From: CAYVFC01 sp964450715 | Lineage (GTDB): Bacteria > Myxococcota_A > Polyangia > Polyangiales > JAFGIB01 | Direction: 5' to 3' | NCBI GenBank assembly: GCA_964450715.1 | Contig: CAYVFC010000188.1 | Span: forward strand, 1 to 13,753 | DNA length: 13,753 nucleotides | In this document: in pieces, positions 1 to 7,213 of the stretch | Numbering within the stretch: position 1 is the stretch's first letter | Layout of the letters: every line of letters begins with the position of its first letter | Position numbers and translations under genes: made by a program | Notes under the pieces: model-generated | What the model saw: the letters and a program-made list of their open reading frames with translations, nothing else | Databases searched by the model: none | What the model was told of the DNA's origin: nothing

Positions 1-15
1 AAGCCGCGAGTGCGC

Positions 16-64
16 CCGCCCACGCGGCCGCAACCGGATCGTTTATTTTGCGGTGTTTCCTTAG
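16..64 (-). repeat. Left copy of a window-bracketing inverted repeat
   Basis: Read on the minus strand, this stretch gives CTAAGGA, two differing bases, then CACCGCAAAATAAACGAT, then a GC-rich tail. The same series occurs on the plus strand at 13700-13748. The 18-base core (38-55 here) is identical and about 40 of 49 columns match by eye. It lies upstream of the iron-sulfur gene and may carry part of its promoter, although no clear -35/-10 pair is visible. It could be a dispersed repeat, a transposon or island end, or an assembly edge effect. Confidence 0.7.
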
Positions 65-94
65 GTCGAATTTTCTTCTCCAAACCACGGCGAG

Positions 95-100
95 AAGGAG
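95..100 (+). promoter_or_regulatory. Shine-Dalgarno site that selects the GTG start at 110
   Basis: AAGGAG ends nine bases before GTG at 110. An in-frame TTG at 101 touches the Shine-Dalgarno sequence directly and so cannot be a usable start. This fixes the N-terminus of the iron-sulfur protein at residue series MSRAKKG. Confidence 0.7.
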
Positions 101-109
101 TTGCTAGAG

Positions 110-883
110 GTGAGCCGAGCCAAGAAAGGCGCGGGGGGAAAAGACCGAACCGGTATCTCGCGCCGCCAGTTCCTGAAGATCACCGGCGTGGTCGTGGCGG
201 GCGCCGGCGCAGGGACGGGCATCGTATCGTGCGGCGGCGACGCAGACGGCGAGCAGGGAGGCCCGGGCGATGCGGGGCTTTGCGGCGTGGTGACCATCCC
301 GCTTTCCGAGGGCTACCTGGTGGTGGATAGCAAGAAGTGCCAGGGCTGCCTTTCGTGCATGATCGCCTGCTCGCTGGTGCACGAGGGCCAGGTCAGGCTG
401 ACGCGGTCCCGGATCCAGATCCTACAAAATTCCTTCGAAAGCTGGCCGGATGACCTGACCATCGAGCAGTGCCGTCAGTGCGTGGAACCGGCCTGCGTGC
501 AGCAGTGCCCGACCTGGGCGCTGCACGCGGACGAAGAGAACGGCGGTGTCAGGCTGGTGGACCGGGACAAGTGCACCGGCTGGGGAGGATGCGCGGACGC
601 TTGTCCGTTCACCCCGGAGAGAACGATCGTGGTTGAGGACGAGGCGTACGACGGCGATCGCAAGGGACGCAAGTGCGATCTGTGCATCGACGCCCCCTAC
701 CTGTGCGACGCCGAGGGGAATCCCGCCAAGGGCGGGCCGGGCGGGATGCAGGCTTGCGTGGCGGTCTGCCCGGTGGGCGCGATCGCCTTCACCACCGAGG
801 TACCCGAGCAGGAAGGCGACGAGGGCTACAAGGTAAACCTGCGGGACGAGGTCTGGGGAACACTGGGTTTCCCCACGGAGTGA
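110..883 (+). CDS. Tat-exported 4Fe-4S electron-transfer subunit (DmsB/NarH-like), predicted lipoprotein
   Basis: This 257-residue protein is a polyferredoxin subunit of the DmsB/NarH/PsrB type, expected to carry electrons to or from the AOR-type enzyme encoded next. The N-terminus has a twin-arginine motif (SRRQFLK, Arg18-Arg19), a hydrophobic Gly/Ala stretch, and a lipobox-like IVS-C41, so it is probably Tat-exported and lipid-anchored. Four cysteine groups follow: C77-C80-C83-C87, C121-C124-C129-C133, C155-W158-C161-C165, and C189-C192-C216-C220 with Cys199 in the insert between them. In the third group Trp158 sits where the second cysteine normally is; NarH has the same swap and binds [3Fe-4S] there. 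The gap to the next gene is 46 bp on the same strand, so the two form an operon. The family and cofactor count are secure; the partner and direction of electron flow are inference. Confidence 0.9.
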   Translation: MSRAKKGAGGKDRTGISRRQFLKITGVVVAGAGAGTGIVSCGGDADGEQGGPGDAGLCGVVTIPLSEGYLVVDSKKCQGCLSCMIACSLVHEGQVRLTRSRIQILQNSFESWPDDLTIEQCRQCVEPACVQQCPTWALHADEENGGVRLVDRDKCTGWGGCADACPFTPERTIVVEDEAYDGDRKGRKCDLCIDAPYLCDAEGNPAKGGPGGMQACVAVCPVGAIAFTTEVPEQEGDEGYKVNLRDEVWGTLGFPTE

Positions 884-929
884 CCCCCGATCGGGATGTG
901 CGCCGGAGCGACTTGGAGAGATCCACTAA

Positions 930-3095
930 ATGACCGGCTACGCTGGAAAGATACTGCGAGTAAATCTGACGGATGGCAGCCATCGTGAGCTGGCCACCGC
1001 TGACTACGCCCAGTGGGTCGGCGGGCACGGGATGGGCTCGGCCATCTTCTACGACATCGCCGTGGGGGAAAAAGCCTTGGACCTGGCGGCGGTGGACGGT
1101 TTCAGCGCGGAGAACGTCATCACCATCATGACCTCTCCGCTCTGCGGCAGCGGCGCGCCCGGCGCCTCCGCCCGGACCGAGGTACAGGGCATAGGGGTAC
1201 ATACCTCTCCCGTGGGCTGGTTCACCAGGAGCAACTTCGGCGGACGGTTCGCGGCCATGCTCAAGCTCGCCGGCTGCGATGGGATCGTCATCGAGGGCGC
1301 TGCGGTCGAGCCGGTCTGGATCGATATCCGGGACAACCAGGTGAGCGTCCGGACCTGCGCCGAGCTGGACCTGTGGGGCACCGATACCCGACAGTGCCAG
1401 GAAAGGATTTGGGAGAACCTGAAGGAGAGCGGCGAGTACGGCGGCTGGATCCGGCCGGCAGGCGTCGGCGAGCGCACCACCCAGCGGCCGGCCGTTCTGA
1501 CCATCGGACCCGCCGGCGAGAACCAGAGCAGGCTGGGCGCCCTCATACACGACATGGGCAATGCGGCCGGTCAGGGCGGGTTCGGCGGCGTCTGGGGCTT
1601 CAAGAAGCTGAAGGCGATCAGCGTGATCGGCAGCGGCGGCATCCCCGTGGCCGATCCGCGGGCCCTGTTGCAGGCTCGTCTCTGGCAGAAGGCGCACTAC
1701 CAGCACGACCAGGGCAACCGCGAGCTGTGCCGGCCGACCTTCCCTTCCTACGGGCACTGGGTGCCTCCCAACCCGGGTGACAACTGGATCTTCGATCTGC
1801 CCGAAGGCGGCAAGAGGCCGCAGGCCTGTGTCGGTTGCCATGCCGGCTGCCGGTCCAGACACCAGAGCGGGCTGGGCAACGAGTCCAACTGCTTCAACAC
1901 GGCCTTTTACAACCAGTCCAGCCCGGGTACAGACCTGGCCGTTCAAGCGGAGATACAGCGCAAGGCCAGCGATCTGGCCAACCGATACGGCGTGAACTCG
2001 GCGGAGCTGGTCTACGGCATCCCCTATCTCGCCACGCTGGCCCGGCAGGATATGCTCGGGCCGGGCAAGGCCATCGACTGCCCGCTCGACTTCGAGCAGA
2101 TCGGTAGTTACCAGTTCATCGAGCAGCTGATCACGGCCATCGCCTACGGAGACGACGGGAAAGGCAACCCGCACGCGTTCGGCCGGGCGGTCAGCCAGGG
2201 TTTCTATCGAGCGGCCAAGAGCTGGGGAAGGCTCGAGGATAAAAGCGGGGATCTAGCCACCGGTTTGCTGCCCTTTCCCCACTGGGGGCTGCCCGTGCAC
2301 CTGGACCCCAGGTTCCAGCTGGAGTGGGGCTACGGAACCATTCTGGGAGACCGCGACGCGAACGAGCACGATTTCGAGTTTCTCTACCGCAACCCGACCG
2401 AGGCGGACGCCTCGCCGTTCGACGAGCCGCTGGCCACGGCGGAGCAAGCGGTCAAGATATACACCGATAAGATGCAGCCCTATAACCAGGTCGAAGAACC
2501 GATGCGGATGCTGGACTACGGTCCGGACAACATGTATTCCGAGCACATGGCCAGGCTGGTGGCCTGGCATCGGCACTACACCCGTTTCTGGAAGCAGTCG
2601 GCCCTGTTCTGCGACTGGCAGTACCCGGACTTCCTCAATCCCTACGCGCCCGACCTGGTCGGTTCCACCGGGGAGGCCGAGCCCAGGTTCCTCAACGCCG
2701 TGGTCGGCTCCGAGCTGTCATTCCTGGACGGCATGGAGCTGGGGCGGAAGATCTGGAACCTGGATCACGCCATCTGGACCCTGCAGGGACGGCACCGGGA
2801 CCAGGTGCACTTTGCCGACTATATCTACGGCGGACCGACCGGGGATCAACAGGGGACCGGCGGGCGGCACCTGGTGCCCTGCCTGGTGGCGGGAGAATGG
2901 GAGTATACAAACGTCAATACCGCGGAAAGGAAGCTGGACCGCGACGCGTTCGAGCAGTTCAAGAGCCGCTTCTACCGGCTGGAGGGCTGGGACCCGGAGA
3001 GCGGATATCCGACCCGCAGAACCCTGCAGGAGCTGGGCCTGGGAACCGTCGCCGACGAGCTCGAGCAACGGGGCAAGCTGGGAAACGATGGATAA
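930..3095 (+). CDS. Aldehyde:ferredoxin oxidoreductase (AOR) family tungsten enzyme, large subunit
   Basis: This 721-residue protein belongs to the tungsten- (or molybdenum-) bis-pterin AOR family, which typically oxidises aldehydes to acids or reduces acids using low-potential electrons. Family landmarks are GYAGKILRVNLTDG at the N-terminus, GGHGMGS near residue 30, a segment with SGAPGASARTEVQGIG and FGGRFAAMLKLAGCDGIVIEG, and IGPAGENQSRLG followed by GQGGFGGVWGFKKLKAI. The [4Fe-4S] ligands are probably Cys300, Cys303 and Cys307 (CVGCHAGC), with Cys561 (ALFCDW) a candidate fourth. It is about 100 residues longer than classical AOR of roughly 600, with extra sequence mostly in the C-terminal half. 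It has no signal peptide, while its partner subunit carries a Tat signal. ATG at 930 has GGAGAG upstream. The substrate cannot be read from sequence; other AOR-family branches (formaldehyde, glyceraldehyde-3-phosphate, BamB-type) are possible. Confidence 0.9.
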   Translation: MTGYAGKILRVNLTDGSHRELATADYAQWVGGHGMGSAIFYDIAVGEKALDLAAVDGFSAENVITIMTSPLCGSGAPGASARTEVQGIGVHTSPVGWFTRSNFGGRFAAMLKLAGCDGIVIEGAAVEPVWIDIRDNQVSVRTCAELDLWGTDTRQCQERIWENLKESGEYGGWIRPAGVGERTTQRPAVLTIGPAGENQSRLGALIHDMGNAAGQGGFGGVWGFKKLKAISVIGSGGIPVADPRALLQARLWQKAHYQHDQGNRELCRPTFPSYGHWVPPNPGDNWIFDLPEGGKRPQACVGCHAGCRSRHQSGLGNESNCFNTAFYNQSSPGTDLAVQAEIQRKASDLANRYGVNSAELVYGIPYLATLARQDMLGPGKAIDCPLDFEQIGSYQFIEQLITAIAYGDDGKGNPHAFGRAVSQGFYRAAKSWGRLEDKSGDLATGLLPFPHWGLPVHLDPRFQLEWGYGTILGDRDANEHDFEFLYRNPTEADASPFDEPLATAEQAVKIYTDKMQPYNQVEEPMRMLDYGPDNMYSEHMARLVAWHRHYTRFWKQSALFCDWQYPDFLNPYAPDLVGSTGEAEPRFLNAVVGSELSFLDGMELGRKIWNLDHAIWTLQGRHRDQVHFADYIYGGPTGDQQGTGGRHLVPCLVAGEWEYTNVNTAERKLDRDAFEQFKSRFYRLEGWDPESGYPTRRTLQELGLGTVADELEQRGKLGNDG

Positions 3096-3106
3096 GAGAC
3101 GGCCGT

Positions 3107-4561
3107 TCAGACCCACTCGGCCTTGATGGCGTCGATGTTGTCCACGTTGCTATCCAGGATCGCTATCTGGGTGGGATCGGTGGTACCGAAGCCCAGCTGC
3201 CCGGCACGCGCGATCTGGGCGTCGGCCCATACGGACCGATTCAGGTAGCGGTCCACTCCCGGGTTGCCGGCAGCGTTGAGCTGCCTGGCGTAGTGCTTAA
3301 GTATGGCCAGGCCCATGGAATCGCAGGCCACCATATCCGTAGAGGCGACGACCAGGCCGGCAGGGGCGACGATCATGGGCCCGTTCGCGTCCGAGTTCGG
3401 GAAGTAGATGTCGCTGAGCCCGGCGCCGGCGGGCCCGTTGGCCACGCAACAGGTCGTCGAGTCGATCACGTTCATCAGCTTGCGGGGGACGATGCAATGC
3501 AGCTCAGCGCACTGCTCGCCCAGAAACTCGTCGTGAATACCGTCGGGCTCCGGGGTCCATCGTCCCCCCGGGGCCTGGAAGGGGATGACGCCCACGAAAA
3601 GCTTGATACAGCTGGTAAACACCACGCTCGAATAGGGGCATACCTGGTGGTTCTTGAGCTTGGAGGCGGTGATGAAGTGGTCATACTGGGGAGCCGCGGG
3701 GTCGAGCATCTGCGGCACCCGCTTCTCCTCGGTGATGAACTGCCAGTTCGGGTCCTGGTAACCGACGTAGGGGAGCAGATCCCAGGCCGCGAAGTTGATG
3801 CCTTCCTGCTGGCAGAGCGCCGTGTAGCCGGCCATTTCGGCCCACAGCGTGGTATCCATGCCCACCGCGGTGCACTCGGCCAGGGTGATGTTGGCCGCGC
3901 TGGTGTGCGTCTTCAGCGCCTGTATGATACCGCGCAGGACCTCCACGTTGGTGAAGCAGTCGGTACCGGCCGTCATCAGGTTCGGCTTGATGACGACCCG
4001 GTCGCCGCCCACCACCCCGCTCAGCCCTCCGGCCATGTCGATGGCGTTTCTGGTGTTGTTGAGCACGTTGACGTCTCTGGAAACCGCGATCTTGGTCGAG
4101 GTATCCGGCGGACCGCTGTCGCCGGCGGACCCGTCGGGCGGTCCGGCATCCGGGGGTGCGCCGCCCGTGCCCGCCTGAGCGCCGCCCGTGCCTGCCGGCT
4201 GGCCGCCCGTGCCTGCCTGAGCGCCGCCCGTGCCTGCCGGCTGCTCGCCGCCCGTGCCCGCTTGAGCGCCGCCGATGCCTGCCTGAGCGCCGCCATAGCC
4301 CGCCTGCGGAGCGCCGCCGTAACCCGCATAGCCCCCGCCGGAGCCCGCCCAGCCGCCGCCATAACCCGCGTAGCCGCCGCCGGAGCCCGCCTGAGCGCCT
4401 GCTGGATCATCGCTGCCGCAAGAGTAGATCCAGGGCACCGAGAGACCCGCCGAGGACATGGCCACCATCTTCATGAAATAGCGGCGGCTGACCGGCGGCA
4501 GCCCCCGCTTCTCCCTCTGCTCGTTGTACCAGGTAAAACCCTTGCGCAGGTGGCGATACAT
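3107..4561 (-). CDS. DUF362 domain protein, Tat-lipoprotein with Gly-rich linker (copy a)
   Basis: The protein has 484 residues. The N-terminus has a twin-arginine motif (SRRYFMK, Arg26-Arg27), a short hydrophobic core and IYS-C48, a plausible lipobox, so it is predicted to be folded, Tat-exported and lipid-anchored. Residues 52-140 form a Gly/Ala/Thr/Gln-rich repeat linker. The rest is a DUF362 domain: VVIKPNLMTAGTDCFTNVEVL (about 189-209), KLKNHQV...CIKLFVGVIPF (about 301-328), and VVASTDMVACDSMG (about 404-417), near the usual family motif for a second conserved acidic site. DUF362 has no settled function. Some members carry a ferredoxin domain; here no CxxCxxCxxxC motif is seen. AAGGAG lies seven bases before the ATG. 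It is 71 bp downstream of an L-domain lipoprotein on the same strand, and converges on the AOR gene with an 11-bp gap. Confidence 0.85.
   Translation of the reverse strand: MYRHLRKGFTWYNEQREKRGLPPVSRRYFMKMVAMSSAGLSVPWIYSCGSDDPAGAQAGSGGGYAGYGGGWAGSGGGYAGYGGAPQAGYGGAQAGIGGAQAGTGGEQPAGTGGAQAGTGGQPAGTGGAQAGTGGAPPDAGPPDGSAGDSGPPDTSTKIAVSRDVNVLNNTRNAIDMAGGLSGVVGGDRVVIKPNLMTAGTDCFTNVEVLRGIIQALKTHTSAANITLAECTAVGMDTTLWAEMAGYTALCQQEGINFAAWDLLPYVGYQDPNWQFITEEKRVPQMLDPAAPQYDHFITASKLKNHQVCPYSSVVFTSCIKLFVGVIPFQAPGGRWTPEPDGIHDEFLGEQCAELHCIVPRKLMNVIDSTTCCVANGPAGAGLSDIYFPNSDANGPMIVAPAGLVVASTDMVACDSMGLAILKHYARQLNAAGNPGVDRYLNRSVWADAQIARAGQLGFGTTDPTQIAILDSNVDNIDAIKAEWV
4142..4408 (-). repeat. Coding tandem repeats for the Gly-rich linker of DUF362 copy a
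   Basis: Imperfect in-frame repeats encode units such as GGAQAGTGG and GGQPAGTGG, with a more degenerate AGYGGGWAGSGGGY section nearer the lipid cysteine. At DNA level the motif gccgcccgtgcctgcc recurs several times on the plus strand at spacings of about 24-27 bases. Such an array can change length by slippage, altering how far the DUF362 domain sits from the membrane. Confidence 0.75.
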
Positions 4562-4604
4562 GTCTTTGCTCCTTCAGTGGCTTGTTGATCTCGGTAGCTT
4601 TGCG

Positions 4605-4632
4605 AAACGAAAACGCCGGGACCGCGCCCGGC
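4605..4632 (-). terminator. Rho-independent terminator or attenuator after the first L-domain gene
   Basis: Directly after the TGA stop on the minus strand comes GCCGGG, a six-base loop, CCCGGC, then a T-rich tail GTTTTCGTTT. This is a compact intrinsic terminator. It sits between the L-domain gene and the DUF362 gene only 43 bases further on, so it may reduce rather than stop transcription into the second gene. Confidence 0.6.
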
Positions 4633-5460
4633 TCAGGTAGCCGGCGGGCAATCCACCCCGCCGCAGTCGTCGGCCAGGGTCCCGCAGATGTCGAGCGAGG
4701 TGTTGTCGTCCGGCAGTCCCAGGCGGTCGCGCAGCCCGGTGGCCTCGCAGGTCGGAAGCTGCGGTACGATCTGTATTCTCAGCTCGGCGCCCAGCGAGGT
4801 CAGATTGCCCAGCCCGTCTAGATCGGAAATCAAGAGAGCGCCCATGATGACCAGTTGACCGCCGACCGCGGTCAGGCTGCTCAATCCGTCCAGGCTCTCG
4901 AGCTCGGCGCACTCGCGCAGGTACAGGTGCGAGCCCACCGACTGCAGGCTTCCGAGCCCGTCCAGGCTGGCCAGCGCTGGCGCGCGGATGCTGAGAGCGC
5001 CCTCGATCGAGGTCACATTGCTCAGCCCCTCGATGCTCGCCAGGTTGGTCCCTTCCAGGAAGACGTTCCCTTCGATGGTCTGCACGCCGGCCAGCTCGTC
5101 CAGATCGGTGATCTCGGTGGCCGTGTCCGGAACGGTGAGGTTTCCGGTTATAGACGTACAATCGGCGAGGCGTTGCAGGTCCTGCTCGTCATCAACGGTC
5201 GGGCTGCTGCACGGGTCGCCCGCGTCGTTCGAACCGGCCTGGGCATCGCTCCCCGGTCCGGAATCCGATCCATTGCCGCCATCGGTCTGCGATCCCGCGT
5301 CAGGCGCGCCGCTACCTCCGGTCGTACCGGCCGTACCGGCAGCGCCGCCAGCGCCGTCGCTCGCTCCGCCGGTTCCACCAGTACCCGCGTCGTCGTCATC
5401 GCCGCAACCGATTGCAGCGCAAACCATGAAAAGCCCCAAAAAAATCGTTCTTTTTCTCAT
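4633..5460 (-). CDS. Receptor-L / leucine-rich-like repeat lipoprotein (copy 1)
   Basis: The protein has 275 residues. It starts with a Sec lipoprotein signal (MRKRTIFLGL...), lipobox AIG-C19, then an acidic Asp run and a Gly/Ala/Ser/Thr/Asp-rich linker to about residue 80. Residues 95-235 hold beta-solenoid repeats of about 22-24 residues with the pattern 'L..L..V..I.G.L.I' (for example LDGLGSLQSVGSHLYL), as in receptor L-domain proteins. The C-terminus has conserved cysteines (C238, C259, C266, C271). Its role is likely binding or scaffolding at the outer membrane or surface. The reading frame is open further upstream, but that part has no signal peptide and runs into the neighbouring gene; the ATG at 5460 places the signal correctly. 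The Shine-Dalgarno site is weak. It is a clear paralogue of the protein at 7214-7954. Confidence 0.8.
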   Translation of the reverse strand: MRKRTIFLGLFMVCAAIGCGDDDDAGTGGTGGASDGAGGAAGTAGTTGGSGAPDAGSQTDGGNGSDSGPGSDAQAGSNDAGDPCSSPTVDDEQDLQRLADCTSITGNLTVPDTATEITDLDELAGVQTIEGNVFLEGTNLASIEGLSNVTSIEGALSIRAPALASLDGLGSLQSVGSHLYLRECAELESLDGLSSLTAVGGQLVIMGALLISDLDGLGNLTSLGAELRIQIVPQLPTCEATGLRDRLGLPDDNTSLDICGTLADDCGGVDCPPAT

Positions 5461-5611
5461 TGCGTCACCGAATTGTTCTTTCCCGCCAGTTTTACTTGCA
5501 GCTACGATAAGGTATACGGTATTTGCACACAAGGACATGGTACTAAATCCTTGTTTAATAAGCTCGCCAGCTCGATTAAATAAAAGTAAAAAAGCGCAGT
5601 GAGGGCGGAAA
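5461..5611. promoter_or_regulatory. AT-rich divergent promoter region
   Basis: This 151-bp gap separates the L-domain gene (minus) from the second DUF362 gene (plus) and is far richer in A/T than its surroundings. Possible plus-strand promoter elements are TTGTTT at 5551-5556 and ATTAAA at 5575-5580, 18 bases apart. Possible minus-strand elements are TTGTGT and TTATCG about 16 bases apart. None is close to consensus, so the assignment rests mainly on gene divergence and composition. Confidence 0.5.
5529..5554. promoter_or_regulatory. Inverted repeat, candidate operator between divergent genes
   Basis: ACAAGGA (5529-5535) and TCCTTGT (5548-5554) are perfect inverted arms of seven bases around a 12-base centre. 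The site overlaps the likely promoters of both divergent genes, so a dimeric regulator bound here could control both lipoprotein genes together. No regulator gene is recognised nearby other than the kinase. Confidence 0.4.
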
Positions 5612-7189
5612 GTGGCAAAAAAGTCCTTTAAACAACCAAAAAGGGGAAGCCCGAACGAGGACGCGAGCGCCGCGTTTTCGCATGACGAGGAACCAGGTTC
5701 TTCGACCCCAGACCCGATCAACAGGCGCGAATTCGTAAGGCTTACTGCCTTTTCCACTGCCAGCCTGGCCGTACCCCTGCTCTCTTCCTGCGGCGGATCC
5801 GGGGAAAATACCGGCGTCGGCGGGAGCGCGGGCTACGCAGGCTGGGGCGGAGGGCCCGCGGGTTGGGACGGGGGACCGGCTGGTGCTGGTGGTCAGATTG
5901 CCGGCGTCGGAGGCGTGCCTGCCGGAGGCGAGGGAGGCCTGGGCGGAACAGGAGGCGACGCGGCCGGTACGGGGGGCAGTGCCGGAGCCACTGGCGGTAT
6001 AGGAGCCGAGGGCGGCACGGGCGGCGGCGGTGGTACGGCCGGTACGGCCGGCACGGGCGGAGACGGGGGAGGCGGCGGCACCGCTGGCCAGATCTCGCCG
6101 CCGGCGGGCGGCTCGGACGTTATCTTCGCCCGCTACGATTCACAGCAGGCAGCCACCGCGGATGCCGCCGTCAGGCTGGTGCTTTCCGAAATGGATTTTT
6201 CCTGGCTGTCTGCCGGCGATTCCGTTTTCATCAAGGTAGCCTGCAACTCGGGTAACCCGCATCCGGCCGTCACCTCTCCGCAGGCGGTTAGCGGCATGGT
6301 GGCCGAGCTTTTTGCGCGAGGCGCCGGCCGCGTGGTGGTGGGCGACAAGGCGGGCGTGGAGTGGGTCACGCTTTTCGCCGGCGAGCAGCGCGTGAGCTCG
6401 ACCCGCCAGATGATGCAGAACAACGGCCTGCTCCCGGCCATCGAGCAGTCTGGCGCCGAAGCGCACTTCTTCGACGACCAGGGGTTTGACGCGGGCTACT
6501 TCCAGGCCACCCCGCCCCCGCAGAACAACTGGCCCAGGGGCCTGTGGCTGCCCAACATCGTCCAGCAGGTCGATCACATCATCTACATGCCGCGGCTGGG
6601 CTACCACATTCTGGCCGGCTGTACCCTCGCCCTCAAGTGCGCCGTCGGCTGGCTGCGCGACGACAGCCGCCACGACCTGCACGTCGACGCCGCGAACTTC
6701 TACGCCAAGTATACCGAGGTCAACTACGTGAACGAGATCCGGTCCCGCTACCGGATGACGGTCTCGCTGTCCGAACAGCTGCTGCTGCACGACGGTCCGG
6801 ACGTCGGGACCGTCTACACCGCCCAGCCGCCCATCGTCATCGCCTCGGCCAACATTGCCAACCACGACGCGGTGGCCGTGGGTACGCTGCTGCATTACGC
6901 CTCCGTCACCCCGGGGGCGGGCGGCTACAACCCGGCCTCGGCCGGTATGTTGAACAGCATGTTTCCCGCCATCGTTCCGGGATGGTCCTCGTCGGCGCCC
7001 TCCTCCAGCCTGGCGGTTCACAGCTTCGAGCAGAACCTCTCGGGCGACGGCGCGCTCACCCGGGCCTGGCAGCTGGAGGGAGGTAGGCCGGCCAGCATCC
7101 GCGTTCTTCTGCGCGGCGTGGACCTGGACGCCGCGCTGCAAGGCTTTCTGGAAACCCACGGCGAAGGTATGTACCAGTTCACGACCTGA
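5612..7189 (+). CDS. DUF362 domain protein, Tat-lipoprotein with Gly-rich linker (copy b)
   Basis: The protein has 525 residues and a GTG start; the Shine-Dalgarno site (GAGGG/GGAAA) is weak. A basic, acidic-rich leader of about 35 residues precedes the twin-arginine motif (NRREFVR, Arg38-Arg39), the hydrophobic stretch and LSS-C60, so it is a predicted Tat-lipoprotein. Residues 61-160 are a Gly-dominated linker. The DUF362 domain follows: SVFIKVACNSGNPHPAVTSP (about 204-223), GAGRVVVGDKAG (about 237-248), and IIYMPRLGYHILAGCTLALKCAVGWLRDD, corresponding to the family's 'K.K.H....T...KN..G' region. It shares architecture with the protein at 3107-4561, but the sequences are far apart, so the duplication is old or the two were acquired separately. 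No ferredoxin motif is present. Biochemical role unknown. Confidence 0.83.
   Translation: MAKKSFKQPKRGSPNEDASAAFSHDEEPGSSTPDPINRREFVRLTAFSTASLAVPLLSSCGGSGENTGVGGSAGYAGWGGGPAGWDGGPAGAGGQIAGVGGVPAGGEGGLGGTGGDAAGTGGSAGATGGIGAEGGTGGGGGTAGTAGTGGDGGGGGTAGQISPPAGGSDVIFARYDSQQAATADAAVRLVLSEMDFSWLSAGDSVFIKVACNSGNPHPAVTSPQAVSGMVAELFARGAGRVVVGDKAGVEWVTLFAGEQRVSSTRQMMQNNGLLPAIEQSGAEAHFFDDQGFDAGYFQATPPPQNNWPRGLWLPNIVQQVDHIIYMPRLGYHILAGCTLALKCAVGWLRDDSRHDLHVDAANFYAKYTEVNYVNEIRSRYRMTVSLSEQLLLHDGPDVGTVYTAQPPIVIASANIANHDAVAVGTLLHYASVTPGAGGYNPASAGMLNSMFPAIVPGWSSSAPSSSLAVHSFEQNLSGDGALTRAWQLEGGRPASIRVLLRGVDLDAALQGFLETHGEGMYQFTT
5792..6091 (+). repeat. Gly-rich linker coding stretch of DUF362 copy b
   Basis: About 100 codons encode mostly Gly with Ala, Thr and Ser (units such as GGTGGDAAGTGG and GGTAGTAGTGG). 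GGCGG/GGTACGGCCG-type motifs recur at DNA level. The stretch directly follows the lipid cysteine, mirroring the minus-strand array in the other DUF362 gene, though the repeat unit differs. Confidence 0.65.
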
Positions 7190-7213
7190 TCGGCGCTGGC
7201 CGCCGGACTCCGG

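Noticed and set aside
789..2174. Minus-strand open frame of 461 codons opposite the AOR gene
   Set aside because: It lies antisense to clear AOR motifs and has no family resemblance or ribosome site.
2897..4588. Long plus-strand open frame (563 codons) opposite the DUF362 gene
   Set aside because: It is the antisense shadow of the DUF362 gene, kept open by high GC content; it overlaps the AOR 3' end and has no recognisable domain.
5461..5757. N-terminal extension of the first L-domain lipoprotein to 5757
   Set aside because: It would bury the lipoprotein signal about 100 residues in and overlap the start of the divergent DUF362 gene.
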